DNA of 36,485 nucleotides from Thermodesulfobacteriota bacterium. Its GTDB lineage: Bacteria; Desulfobacterota_D; UBA1144; Nemesobacterales; UBA2774. The notes beneath the pieces are model-generated. The model made no database searches, was not told the origin of the DNA, and was given only the letters and a program-made list of their open reading frames with translations. The DNA is taken from NCBI GenBank assembly GCA_021604765.1, contig BQJP01000026.1:1-36485 (forward strand). The letters are read 5' to 3'. Of this stretch, positions 26,918 through 34,915 are shown piece after piece. The first letter of the stretch is position 1. Each line of letters begins with the position of its first letter. A program made the position numbers and the translations under genes.

Positions 26918-28087
26918 TTAAGATGGTATTTTTGTGTTAAGTCTTATTGCTTCAAGCATAATTTCTGCCGATCTATAAAACTCTTCCAAAACCAGATATT
27001 CATTTACTGTATGAAGGTCATACATCCCGGTTCCTAAATTAGCGCATTCGATTCCAAATTTGTTGAAATAATTAGCATCACACCCACCACCGCTGGTATG
27101 GCGTTTGATAGTATATCCAAGATTTTTCACAGCAGCCTCGACGAGAACAACGGGAAGTGATTTTATATCCACATCCATTCTGTCGTAACTTCTTTCAATT
27201 ATTTCATCGAGTTTGGCTACATAAGTTGTCCCTTCAGCGGATAGGCCATCATGTAAAGTGACTTCATAATTTGAAACAGCTTCATGAAAGCACTTTCTCA
27301 TATGATTTACTTGTTCTTTTAGCGTTTCTTCGTCATGACTTCTAGCCTCGCCAACAACCCGCACCTGATTTGGAATAATATTTGTTGCTCTCCCACCGCT
27401 AATAACCCCAATGTTTGCAGTAGTATAGTCATCTATTCTTCCTAACCTCATATTAGAAATTGCTTCACTTGTTATTTGAATAGCGCTAATACCATTTTCA
27501 GGACAAAGTCCTGCATGGGCTTCAAGTCCGTGTACTGTAAATTCTAAATGGTCAGCGGATGGGCATCTTAACACAAGTCGATCAGGAGTACTGCTATCTA
27601 GCACAATTCCGTGTCTAGCACGAAATTTGGACATATCAATATGTTTGGATCCCAAGAGGCCAATTTCTTCGCATATTGTAAATGCGATCTCTATATCACC
27701 ATGAGCTACGCCATTTTCTTTTATGGCTCTTATAGTTTCTACTATTACCGCTATGCCGCTTTTGTCGTCACTTCCCAGGATGGTTGTGCCGTCACTTTTG
27801 ATAATGCCGTCTTCGATTCTGGGCTTAATTCCTTCACCTGGTCCCACAGTATCCATATGGGCTGAGAGGAAAAAGGGTGGGGCGTCTGGTTTATTTCCCT
27901 CTAGTTTTACTATCAGATTTCCAACATTTCCATTGACCTTCTCTCCTGCATCATCATAAAAGCATTCAGCCCCTATTTCTTCCATGTCCTTCTGCAATTT
28001 CAACGCTACATCTTTCTCTTTTCTTGACAGACTGTCGATTTTTATAATATCCATAACATGTTCAGTCATTCTTTCTTTGTCAATCAT
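26918..28087 (-). CDS. M20 family metallopeptidase, PepT-like
   Basis: A 389-residue di-zinc aminopeptidase of the M20 (tripeptidase T-like) family. Metal and catalytic residues show in LSAHMDTVGPG (His and Asp), GSDDKSGIA (bridging Asp), ICEEIGLLG (general-base Glu-Glu), VLDSSTPD and the late SGGGCDANYF. The lid dimerisation domain occupies about 185-300 (FTVHGLEAHAGLCPENGIS). Releases N-terminal residues from short peptides in the cytoplasm. GGAGAATTCCC precedes ATG 28087. It opens the leftward run with cbiX, HAD hydrolase and acyl-CoA synthetase. Confidence 0.92.
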   Translation of the reverse strand: MIDKERMTEHVMDIIKIDSLSRKEKDVALKLQKDMEEIGAECFYDDAGEKVNGNVGNLIVKLEGNKPDAPPFFLSAHMDTVGPGEGIKPRIEDGIIKSDGTTILGSDDKSGIAVIVETIRAIKENGVAHGDIEIAFTICEEIGLLGSKHIDMSKFRARHGIVLDSSTPDRLVLRCPSADHLEFTVHGLEAHAGLCPENGISAIQITSEAISNMRLGRIDDYTTANIGVISGGRATNIIPNQVRVVGEARSHDEETLKEQVNHMRKCFHEAVSNYEVTLHDGLSAEGTTYVAKLDEIIERSYDRMDVDIKSLPVVLVEAAVKNLGYTIKRHTSGGGCDANYFNKFGIECANLGTGMYDLHTVNEYLVLEEFYRSAEIMLEAIRLNTKIPS

Positions 28088-28220
28088 GGGAATTCTCCAT
28101 TAATTATTCTAATTTTCAGGTGATATCCGGGTTCCAGAAAAAATATACCTATCAATATCGGCCAATTCTAATAATGACAGTATAACTTATAGGGGGATTA
28201 TTAAGAAATAAGGCAATCAA

Positions 28221-28263
28221 AAATAGATCTGGGACATAATATATAAAAATCCCGCATCTATTT
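28221..28263 (-). terminator. terminator of the right-hand ArsR gene
   Basis: AAATAGAT (28221-28228) pairs with ATCTATTT (28256-28263), a 2x2 internal loop follows and GGGA/TCCC close inside. On the minus strand the stem runs into a T stretch (TTTTT), so it ends the transcript of the ArsR gene at 28300. Confidence 0.6.
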
Positions 28264-28299
28264 AAATTTAGTAGATGAAATTAAGGTATTTTCTATAAA

Positions 28300-28554
28300 C
28301 TAATCTGCTATTTCTTGTAATGTTTCTATAACTTTTTGAAGTTTAGGTTTATTTAGTGAATATATTCGGTTCTGTTTGACCTTTTTTTCCTTAATTAAAC
28401 CTGCTTCTTTTAAAATCTTTAGATGGTTTGATACAGTTGGCTGAGATATCTTGAATTTACTGGCTATCTCTCCGGCATTTGCATCTTTTTTGCCTAGTAT
28501 AGACAAAATTTTCCTTCTCCTCTCATCACTTAGTGCTTTAAAGGAACACCCCAT
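28300..28554 (-). CDS. ArsR-family winged-helix repressor (paralogue A)
   Basis: An 84-residue repressor: MGCSFKALSDERRRKIL, AGEIASKF, recognition helix SQPTVSNHLKILKEAGL, wing KKVKQNRIYSL. It has one Cys at position 3 but no metal motif. It is clearly related to the ArsR at 31224 (same MGC-KA-D-RRKIL opening and near-identical helix-turn-helix), and the two flank DoxX, the PKS and its methyltransferase. ATG 28554 is chosen because GGAGG lies 8 bases upstream; a TTG at 28569 would overlap that site. A perfect palindrome and a promoter stand upstream, so it probably represses itself. Confidence 0.85.
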   Translation of the reverse strand: MGCSFKALSDERRRKILSILGKKDANAGEIASKFKISQPTVSNHLKILKEAGLIKEKKVKQNRIYSLNKPKLQKVIETLQEIAD

Positions 28555-28580
28555 TTTTGGAACCTCCAAGTAGGAACGAG

Positions 28581-28594
28581 TAATTAGCTAATTA
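28581..28594. promoter_or_regulatory. perfect 14-bp palindrome, ArsR operator candidate
   Basis: TAATTAGCTAATTA is fully self-complementary and lies just past the predicted transcription start of the ArsR gene, between the promoter and the ribosome site. Position and form fit an autoregulatory operator. Confidence 0.6.
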
Positions 28595-28603
28595 TGTAAA
28601 TAG

Positions 28604-28632
28604 ATTATATAGGATAACGCTTAAAAAATCAA
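28604..28632 (-). promoter_or_regulatory. promoter of the ArsR gene at 28300
   Basis: On the minus strand TTGATT (28632-28627) and TATAAT (28609-28604) are 17 bases apart (four and six matches). The start near 28597 falls directly next to the palindrome 28581-28594. Confidence 0.6.
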
Positions 28633-28717
28633 AATATATTTAATAGAATCTGATATTAGAAGAGTTCAACTGCCAGACAAAGGTCTATTTCAAGTGTCCA
28701 TGGGGGAGGGGGTGAAG

Positions 28718-28843
28718 ATGAATTTGCCAGCATTGCTCAGCTATATAGCCCCTTGTGATAAAAAACTTTATCTGACTCTCAAACTATTAGATGCAAAAAA
28801 TTGCTTAATGCAGATCATTAGCAATATTTTAAAAAGAAATTAA
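28718..28843 (+). CDS. possible 41-codon small ORF
   Basis: ATG at 28718 follows a GGAGGGGGTGAAG run that would be a strong ribosome site. It codes for 41 residues (MNLPALLSYIAPCDKKLYL onward) ending with a Lys/Arg tail, partly amphipathic, with two Cys. The end overlaps the DoxX stop by 4 bases on the opposite strand. No homologue is recognised and no clear promoter is seen; the strong ribosome site is the only support. Confidence 0.3.
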   Translation: MNLPALLSYIAPCDKKLYLTLKLLDAKNCLMQIISNILKRN

Positions 28844-29274
28844 TTGACAATCGCTCTATCAACTGACCATTTGCCTCCACCATTGATTAGAACAACTAAG
28901 CTCAGTCCCAGGGCAAGAAGGTGATATTCAAAACCTTCTCCGCTCTGATTTCCAAACCAATTCATAAAAAAGCCGTTTTGAAGATGAACCATGAAAATGG
29001 CACCGAGCATAATTAATGTTAAACCAAAAGCTGCTAATCTGCTCAATAAACCAATTATTAAACCGATTGCACCGAATGATTCACCTATGATTATTAATAT
29101 TGCAACTGCAGAAGGGATTCCACTTCCTTCAAAGAAATAAACTGTGCCGGAAAAACCAGCTCCTCCAAACATGCCTAAGAGTTTTTGCAAACCATGTGGC
29201 AAGATAACAATGCCTAGAGTAATTCTTGCAATAAATAAACCAAAATCATCATTAGTATGGAGTAATGATCCCAT
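28840..29274 (-). CDS. DoxX family membrane protein
   Basis: A 144-residue protein with four membrane segments, spanning about 8-28, 45-65, 70-90 and 110-130. It shows the DoxX pattern ARITLGIVILPHGLQKLLGMFGG, followed by FFEGSGIPSAVAILIIIGE. DoxX-type proteins sit in the inner membrane and are linked to redox or thiol stress and quinone pools. The start ATG 29274 is fixed by AGGAGG 8 bases upstream; a TTG at 29295 would place the ribosome site inside the gene. It lies between the two ArsR paralogues, suggesting one of them may control it. Confidence 0.88.
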   Translation of the reverse strand: MGSLLHTNDDFGLFIARITLGIVILPHGLQKLLGMFGGAGFSGTVYFFEGSGIPSAVAILIIIGESFGAIGLIIGLLSRLAAFGLTLIMLGAIFMVHLQNGFFMNWFGNQSGEGFEYHLLALGLSLVVLINGGGKWSVDRAIVN

Positions 29275-29445
29275 CAAAAATTCCTCCTGTGTCAAGATTT
29301 AATTAACTCTTCCATTCTATCTCAATATAGGTTCTTTAATCAAGAGTGTTTGGAAATAAGTAAAAAAGTTCTCCATTTACTTAGCAATGTTATTAAAGAA
29401 AACTATTTGTTATAGGTTGGATATCTCTAGGGTTTGTTTGATGAT

Positions 29446-29967
29446 CTATTGGCTAACTTTTGAATCAAGCGTTGAAAGCGCTTGTTCTTCAATCCTGATT
29501 CTTCTTCTAAGCACAATCAAATTCAATACACTGAAAAAAACTGCGGTAAAGTAGCAAGAAAATATTAACGGTATAACTGCGATTTCAACTATAACAGCTA
29601 GATAGTTAGGATGTCTTATGTATTTATAGGGACCTTGATTAACTGGTTGTGTATTTGGGGTTACCAGAATTTTAGTGTTCCAGTAATATCCCAACGCGCT
29701 TATTGCCCAATATCGAACAATTTGTGCCAGTAAAAATATTATTAGAAGTAAAACCCAATAGTGACTTAGATTCTTACCAAAGAATATATATTCTGAGACT
29801 AATGATATAAAAAAAGCTACATGCATTAAAACTATTAGTTTATATCCTTTTGCATCATACTCCTTGGCACCTCTAGCCCTGACGAAGTTCTCATTTCTTC
29901 TTGCAATAAGAAGCTCTAAGAGACGTTGAATAGCTAATATGGCTATTATAATCCAAAATAGGTTCAT
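29446..29967 (-). CDS. isoprenylcysteine carboxyl methyltransferase-like protein (BpsB-like)
   Basis: A 173-residue protein with four or five membrane helices and the ICMT-family C-terminal signature: GPYKYIRHPNYLAV followed by a membrane segment, then RIRIEEQAL. In bacteria, proteins of this family beside a type III PKS methylate alkylpyrone or alkylresorcinol products (BpsB in Bacillus). The start ATG overlaps the PKS stop in ATGA, indicating translational coupling, and supports this role over protein methylation. The genes in between carry no other tailoring enzyme. Confidence 0.88.
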   Translation of the reverse strand: MNLFWIIIAILAIQRLLELLIARRNENFVRARGAKEYDAKGYKLIVLMHVAFFISLVSEYIFFGKNLSHYWVLLLIIFLLAQIVRYWAISALGYYWNTKILVTPNTQPVNQGPYKYIRHPNYLAVIVEIAVIPLIFSCYFTAVFFSVLNLIVLRRRIRIEEQALSTLDSKVSQ

Positions 29968-31028
29968 ACAATTTCAAATAAAATGATTTCAGAACTGAAT
30001 CCGGGACCTAAAGCTGAGATGATACCATATTCGCCCGGCTTAAAATCTTTTTCATCCATTATTTCCATTAGAACATAGAGAACTGTAGGAGACGACATAT
30101 TACCATGTTCTTTGAGTACTTTTCTGGAATGTCTGAATGTCCCCTGAGGAAGTCCAAGGGATCCTTCATATTCCATCAGAACCTTAGCACCTCCGGGATG
30201 AACAGCAAATTGTTTCAAATCGGATATGGATAGATTGTTAGCGCTAAGTAATTCTTCAATGTTGGATTTAACCTCGTTTCTAACAATAGTCGGAATATCT
30301 TTACTAAAGATAGCTTTGAAACCGTCATCGACAATATCCCAACCCATAACTCCAAGAGAATCATAGTAAGTTGTTGATAGCGAATTTATCAGACTTATAT
30401 TGGATGACTTAGATAGCCTATGTTTATCGCCTGAAACTATCGATGCTGCAGCGCCGTCTGAAAATAGTGCAAGCGACACTATGTTGCTTTTAGAATAATC
30501 TTCTCTATGAAAAGCATGGCTACATATTTCAAGAGCAATTACTAATACTGCGCTCTTAGGAAATGCCATGGTATATTCCATCGCCCGAGTTAATCCCACA
30601 GCACCGCCGACACATCCTAAGCCCCATATCGGAGTACGTTTTATATGGGTGTCAATTTTAAGCTCGTTTACCAAATGTGCATCAAGGGAAGGGGTGCTAA
30701 TTCCTGTGCTCGTAACAAATATGATATGGTCAATATCATTTAAATCAGCATCTGCTTTTTCCAAGCAGTCATTTATTGCGGATTTAGATAATTGAATTGA
30801 GTTTTTTAGAAATGACTCTGATCTTTCTACAAAATTCTTTGGAGCATCGAACCAATTCCTAGGATGGACGAAATGTCTTGTCTCTATAAGCGAATTGTCA
30901 AATACACCTAACATCCTATTTATATAGTTTTTGTTATCGGTGAAAAGTTCATGCGCAAATTTTTTCACCTCACATTGATTGAATTTATATGGAACGTTTG
31001 CTGTGCCGACGGAAATTACTCGAGACAT
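29964..31028 (-). CDS. type III polyketide synthase (chalcone/stilbene synthase family)
   Basis: A 354-residue homodimeric ketosynthase. The catalytic triad is complete: C139 (WGLGCVGGA), H277 (AVHPGG) and N310 (EHGNMSSPT). It extends an acyl-CoA starter with malonyl-CoA and cyclises it; with the overlapping ICMT-like gene the likely products are alkylpyrones or alkylresorcinols, by analogy with bpsA-bpsB. Starter is probably a fatty acyl-CoA (inference). ATG 31028 is preferred since GGAGA lies 3 bases before ATG region at a usable spacing; a TTG 5 codons upstream (31043) is less likely. A dyad (31058-31074) stands in the promoter region. Confidence 0.93.
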   Translation of the reverse strand: MSRVISVGTANVPYKFNQCEVKKFAHELFTDNKNYINRMLGVFDNSLIETRHFVHPRNWFDAPKNFVERSESFLKNSIQLSKSAINDCLEKADADLNDIDHIIFVTSTGISTPSLDAHLVNELKIDTHIKRTPIWGLGCVGGAVGLTRAMEYTMAFPKSAVLVIALEICSHAFHREDYSKSNIVSLALFSDGAAASIVSGDKHRLSKSSNISLINSLSTTYYDSLGVMGWDIVDDGFKAIFSKDIPTIVRNEVKSNIEELLSANNLSISDLKQFAVHPGGAKVLMEYEGSLGLPQGTFRHSRKVLKEHGNMSSPTVLYVLMEIMDEKDFKPGEYGIISALGPGFSSEIILFEIV

Positions 31029-31057
31029 TGTTCTCCAGGACAAAAGTTGATTTAATG

Positions 31058-31074
31058 AACTTAGTCTATAAGTT
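31058..31074. promoter_or_regulatory. inverted repeat in the PKS promoter region
   Basis: AACTTA (31058-31063) and TAAGTT (31069-31074) are perfect inverted half-sites separated by GTCTA. The element is 30 bases upstream of the PKS start, where a repressor would be expected to bind. It differs from the palindrome at 28581. Confidence 0.45.
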
Positions 31075-31107
31075 TAGCTGAGTGTGCTGAAAAAGCTCTA
31101 AAAATAT

Positions 31108-31148
31108 AAAAAGCCACATATACCGTAATTGGTAATAAGCGGCTTTTT
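31108..31148 (-). terminator. terminator between ArsR paralogue B and the PKS gene
   Basis: AAAAAGCC (31108-31115) pairs with GGCTTTTT (31141-31148); TACC/GGTA form an inner stem. T-runs occur on both strands. On the minus strand it would end the ArsR transcript (31224) before the PKS, so the PKS needs its own promoter. Confidence 0.7.
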
Positions 31149-31223
31149 AGTTAAGTTGAAATTTTATCAAGCTAATATGTTATAGCGCGATCGGCTTTCA
31201 GAGTAATAAAAAATCTAATATTA

Positions 31224-31502
31224 CTAAGCTCTTAAAGCACTATTTTCTTTCATCGTCAAAGAATCAAGAAAATATTTCATGCCGTCGATCTCGCCACTGT
31301 TAAGAGAATAAAGACGGTTCTGTCTAACTTTACGCTCTTTAACAATATCAGCCTCTTTTAATATCTTAAGGTGGTTAGAAATAGCTGGTTTAGATATGTC
31401 AAACTTGCTGGCAATATCTCCAGCAGCAGTTTCACCTTGGCTTAAAAATTCCAGAATCTTTCTTCTGGTATCATCTGCAATGGCTTTATATGGGCAACCC
31501 AT
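31224..31502 (-). CDS. ArsR-family winged-helix repressor (paralogue B)
   Basis: A 92-residue repressor opening MGCPYKAIADDTRRKILEFL, with helix-turn-helix KPAISNHLKILKEADIV and wing RKVRQNRLYSLN. It is a clear paralogue of the protein at 28300, about half identical. AGGAGGG lies 8 bases upstream of ATG 31502. A partial match to the other ArsR's palindrome, TTAACTAATTT at 31549-31559 (ATTAG and TAA half-sites), lies in its upstream region. It precedes the PKS genes and may control them, though a terminator separates them. Confidence 0.87.
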   Translation of the reverse strand: MGCPYKAIADDTRRKILEFLSQGETAAGDIASKFDISKPAISNHLKILKEADIVKERKVRQNRLYSLNSGEIDGMKYFLDSLTMKENSALRA

Positions 31503-31753
31503 TGTTAATTCCCTCCTATATTAAAAGATTTTTTCTTCAATATTGAGTTTAACTAATTTCAAAGCGAATTTCCAGTGTTTTTTTACAAATTTCAGTTTTT
31601 TAAATAATTTGTTTTATATCTATGAATCACAGCTTTTTGTATAGAATAATTATTGTATAAAAGGAGCCAAAATATTGCTAATCTATGTTAAATATTTCCG
31701 TTATATTTCTCAAGTGGTATCCTAATTTTAATAATTCTAGGGGGTATAATCAA

Positions 31754-33226
31754 TTGGAATTTGCACTAAGCACAGAATCAGTATTAAAACTCAAGACAGA
31801 TATTTTGGTTGTAGGAATCTTTAAGGGGTTCAAGTACTCAGGCTCTATCAAGGCTGTCAATGATGGTTTAAAAGGCGCTCTTGCAAATCTTGCGGAAGAA
31901 GAGGGGTTTAAGGGAGACATCGGTAAATCTCTTATGCTCAGCCGTACTTTTGGTAAGATCGCAGCAAAAAGAGTTCTGCTTGTAGGTTTAGGAGAGAAGT
32001 CAGAGCTCACACAAAACACACTTAGAAAAGTTGGCATCCTGGCAATTAAAGAAATAAGAAATATTTCTTCTAAAGCTGTATTCAGTGCCGAATTTTCAAG
32101 TAGTCCCGGTTATGTCTCGGCTCTTTGTGAGGGGCTGCTTTTGGGTAGCTATGAATTCAAAAAGTATAAGACACAAAACTCTGACGAAAGTAAAATCAAA
32201 AAAGTAATTTTTTCCTCGAAGCAAATCAAAGCAAAACTTTTTGCTGAGGAAATCGAATTTGCCAAGCTGATTGCCGAGTCTACAAATCTAGCGCGTGATC
32301 TAGTGAATGAACCACCCGTATATCTAACACCTAGCAAGCTGGCAGAGATTGCGTCTCAAGTTGCTGAAGAAGGGGACCTAAAATGTGAAATTTATGATCA
32401 CGCTGAAATTGAGAAAAGAGGAATGAATGGTCTTATGGCTGTATCAAGTGGTAGTGAAGAACCGCCAAGGTTTATTCATCTTACTTACGAACCACGGAAA
32501 AAAACGAGAAAAAGTATAGCAATTGTCGGTAAGGGGATTACTTTTGATTCCGGAGGTCTTTGTTTAAAGCCACCTGACAGCATGCGTACTATGAAAATGG
32601 ATATGGGAGGCTCAGCTGTAGTCCTAGGTGTTATGAAAGCCGTAGCGCAAATAAGACCTCAAGTCCGAGTACATGGATTGATTGCTTCAAGTGAGAATAT
32701 GACAGGCGGTAAGGCATATAAGCCAGATGACGTAATCAACGCCTATAATGGAAAGACAATCGAAGTAATAAATACTGATGCCGAAGGACGAGTGGTCCTT
32801 TCTGACGCTCTCAGCTATGCAGTAGAGCTAAAAGTGGACGAGATAGTTGACCTTGCGACCCTTACCGGTGCTTGTATGGTAGGGCTTGGAAGCTATACCG
32901 CAGGTGTTATGGGAAATGATCAGAAACTAATAGATAAAATACGCAAAGCATCTGATTTGGTAGGTGAGAAGACTTGGCAGTTGCCTATGGATGATGAGCT
33001 TAGAGCTGAGATAGATAGTAATGTCGCTGATATAAAAAATGCTGGAAGTAGGATGGGAGGAGCTATCACTGCAGCTATGTTTTTGGAGAACTTCGTAGGA
33101 GAAGTCCCTTGGGCTCACATTGATATCGCAGGACCTGCTTTTATGGAAAAGGATAGTAGCTATAATCCTAAAGGCGGCACAGGATTTGGCGTGAGAACGA
33201 TAATTAAATACTTAACGGGAAAATAA
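31754..33226 (+). CDS. pepA: leucyl aminopeptidase, M17 family
   Basis: A hexameric di-zinc aminopeptidase. The M17 signature NTDAEGRVVLSDAL is present, as are the metal residues in VGKGITFDSGGLCLKP and KMDMGG. TTG at 31754 is chosen (490 residues): AGGGGG sits 9 bases upstream and the product then starts EFALSTES, aligning with the usual PepA N-terminus. The longer frame from ATG 31685 adds 23 residues that look unlike PepA and lacks a spaced ribosome site. Removes N-terminal residues from peptides. Followed after 34 bases by sppA. Confidence 0.92.
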   Translation: MEFALSTESVLKLKTDILVVGIFKGFKYSGSIKAVNDGLKGALANLAEEEGFKGDIGKSLMLSRTFGKIAAKRVLLVGLGEKSELTQNTLRKVGILAIKEIRNISSKAVFSAEFSSSPGYVSALCEGLLLGSYEFKKYKTQNSDESKIKKVIFSSKQIKAKLFAEEIEFAKLIAESTNLARDLVNEPPVYLTPSKLAEIASQVAEEGDLKCEIYDHAEIEKRGMNGLMAVSSGSEEPPRFIHLTYEPRKKTRKSIAIVGKGITFDSGGLCLKPPDSMRTMKMDMGGSAVVLGVMKAVAQIRPQVRVHGLIASSENMTGGKAYKPDDVINAYNGKTIEVINTDAEGRVVLSDALSYAVELKVDEIVDLATLTGACMVGLGSYTAGVMGNDQKLIDKIRKASDLVGEKTWQLPMDDELRAEIDSNVADIKNAGSRMGGAITAAMFLENFVGEVPWAHIDIAGPAFMEKDSSYNPKGGTGFGVRTIIKYLTGK

Positions 33227-33260
33227 ATAGTTCTTAACATTATAGAGAGGATCTTTGTTA

Positions 33261-34913
33261 ATGGATTTTGTAGATAATTTGTTTGGTGTGTTTGAAAAAG
33301 CCAATTTTGTAGAGATTTCTTTAGGTGGAGAGATTCCAGAAGAGCAAGAGTATTCTTTACTACCCAGTATTGGGACAAAGAAAAAACTTACTATTTGGGA
33401 TATTGAAAAAATCTTAATTGGTATTGAGCATCGCCCTAAAGTGAAAGGGGCGATTATAAAGATAAGAGACCTGCAAATTGGTTTTGCCAGGGCTAATTTG
33501 ATTAGAGCCAGGCTTAATGACCTCAGAGCCCAAGGAAAAAAAATAATAGTTTATTTGGAGAGCGGGGGAAACATTGAATACCTTATAGCGTCATCAGCGG
33601 ATGCTATATATTTAGCGCCCTGGGCCATGCTAAATCTGATAGGACTTAAGGCAGAGGTCTCTTTTTATAAAGATGCATTGGATAAAATGGGTGTTCTAGC
33701 TCATATGAAGGGCTTTGGTGAGTATAAGAGCGCCTCTGAGACCTTTACACGTAATTCTATGTCCAAGCCCCACAAGGAGATGATTAATTCCATAGTAGGA
33801 GATCTTGAAGAACAATTAGAACAGTTTATTTCTGAGGGTAGGGGAATTAGTCGGAAAGTTGTAAGGGATTTAATAAACAATGGTCCATATATGGCGGATA
33901 AAGCAAAAGAGCTTTCTCTTATTGAGGGTATTCTCAATGAAGGTGAGCTTGAGGAAGAGGTGTCAAAGCTAAGCTCCACAAAACTGCGCCTCATAAAAGA
34001 CGCCAACTTTCTTAGAACTCTAAACATTAAAGATAAGATACGCTCACTTATTGGTAAATTTAGTACTTCCTATCCTGTTATAGCCGTAATTGCGGATTCC
34101 GGGATGATAACTTTAGGAAGTAGTAGAGGAAGCGGTCCTGTTAAAACTTTGGGATCAGGTTCTCTAAATAAACTACTGGACAAGGTTTCGTTAGATAGAA
34201 ATGTAAAAGGTTTGGTTTTAAGAGTTTTAAGCCCTGGAGGTTCAGCCGTAGCTTCCGATTTGATATGTAGAAAATTAGAAGAAATATCTCAAAAAAAGTC
34301 AGTTGTTATCTCTATGTCTGATGTGGCTGCATCAGGTGGGTATTTAATTTCACTTGGAGCTCATAAAATAGTCGCCGATTCCATGACGATAACGGGTTCT
34401 ATTGGCATTGTTTCGGGAAAGTTTGATTTAAACGGACTATACGCTAAATTGGGAATTACAAAAGAATCTGTAATAAAGGCTAAAAATGCATTGATGTTCT
34501 CGCCGAATAAGGGATTTTCAAAAGATGAAGAGAAAAAGCTTCTAGAGATAATGGAATTTTATTACGAACAGTTTGTTACAAAAGTTTCTTTGGCCAGGAA
34601 GATGGATTTTGTAAAAGCCGAACAAGTCTCAAGAGGAAGGGTCTGGACTGGTAAGCAGGCTAAAGATCACGGCTTAATAGACGAAATGGGTGGAATAACT
34701 ACTGCGATTCAAATAGCGAAAGAAGAGGCAGAAATTTCAGAGGATAAAACCCCTATATTCAAGTTTTATTCAGAGCCAAGGGGTCTTCAAATTTCCTCAT
34801 TCGTTAAAGGCTCTGCAATAGTAAATCAATTAACTGACATCATGAACAATTTGTCTTCTTTGGATCGGGAAAAAGTTTTAACTATTATGCCTTTTGATAT
34901 TAACCTGAAGTAA
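33261..34913 (+). CDS. sppA: signal peptide peptidase SppA, long (67-kDa) type
   Basis: A 550-residue serine protease of the S49 family with two tandem domains. The catalytic Lys is K156 in GEYKSASETF (first domain) and the nucleophile is S358 in DVAASGGY (second domain), the arrangement of E. coli SppA. It degrades cleaved signal peptides. Unlike E. coli SppA there is no N-terminal membrane anchor: the first 40 residues are polar and acidic. ATG 33261 is chosen over TTG 33255, GAGAGG at 33245-33250 being the ribosome site. Cotranscribed with pepA. Confidence 0.9.
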   Translation: MDFVDNLFGVFEKANFVEISLGGEIPEEQEYSLLPSIGTKKKLTIWDIEKILIGIEHRPKVKGAIIKIRDLQIGFARANLIRARLNDLRAQGKKIIVYLESGGNIEYLIASSADAIYLAPWAMLNLIGLKAEVSFYKDALDKMGVLAHMKGFGEYKSASETFTRNSMSKPHKEMINSIVGDLEEQLEQFISEGRGISRKVVRDLINNGPYMADKAKELSLIEGILNEGELEEEVSKLSSTKLRLIKDANFLRTLNIKDKIRSLIGKFSTSYPVIAVIADSGMITLGSSRGSGPVKTLGSGSLNKLLDKVSLDRNVKGLVLRVLSPGGSAVASDLICRKLEEISQKKSVVISMSDVAASGGYLISLGAHKIVADSMTITGSIGIVSGKFDLNGLYAKLGITKESVIKAKNALMFSPNKGFSKDEEKKLLEIMEFYYEQFVTKVSLARKMDFVKAEQVSRGRVWTGKQAKDHGLIDEMGGITTAIQIAKEEAEISEDKTPIFKFYSEPRGLQISSFVKGSAIVNQLTDIMNNLSSLDREKVLTIMPFDINLK

Positions 34914-34915
34914 AC

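Noticed and set aside
29291-29310. TTAATTAA upstream of DoxX as a third ArsR operator
   Set aside because: Short AT palindromes of this kind are expected often in this AT-rich sequence, and it lacks the ATTAG-type half-site.
31685-31753. N-terminal 23 residues of a longer PepA
   Set aside because: No spaced ribosome site for the ATG at 31685, and the extra residues do not resemble a PepA start; TTG at 31754 with AGGGGG fits better.
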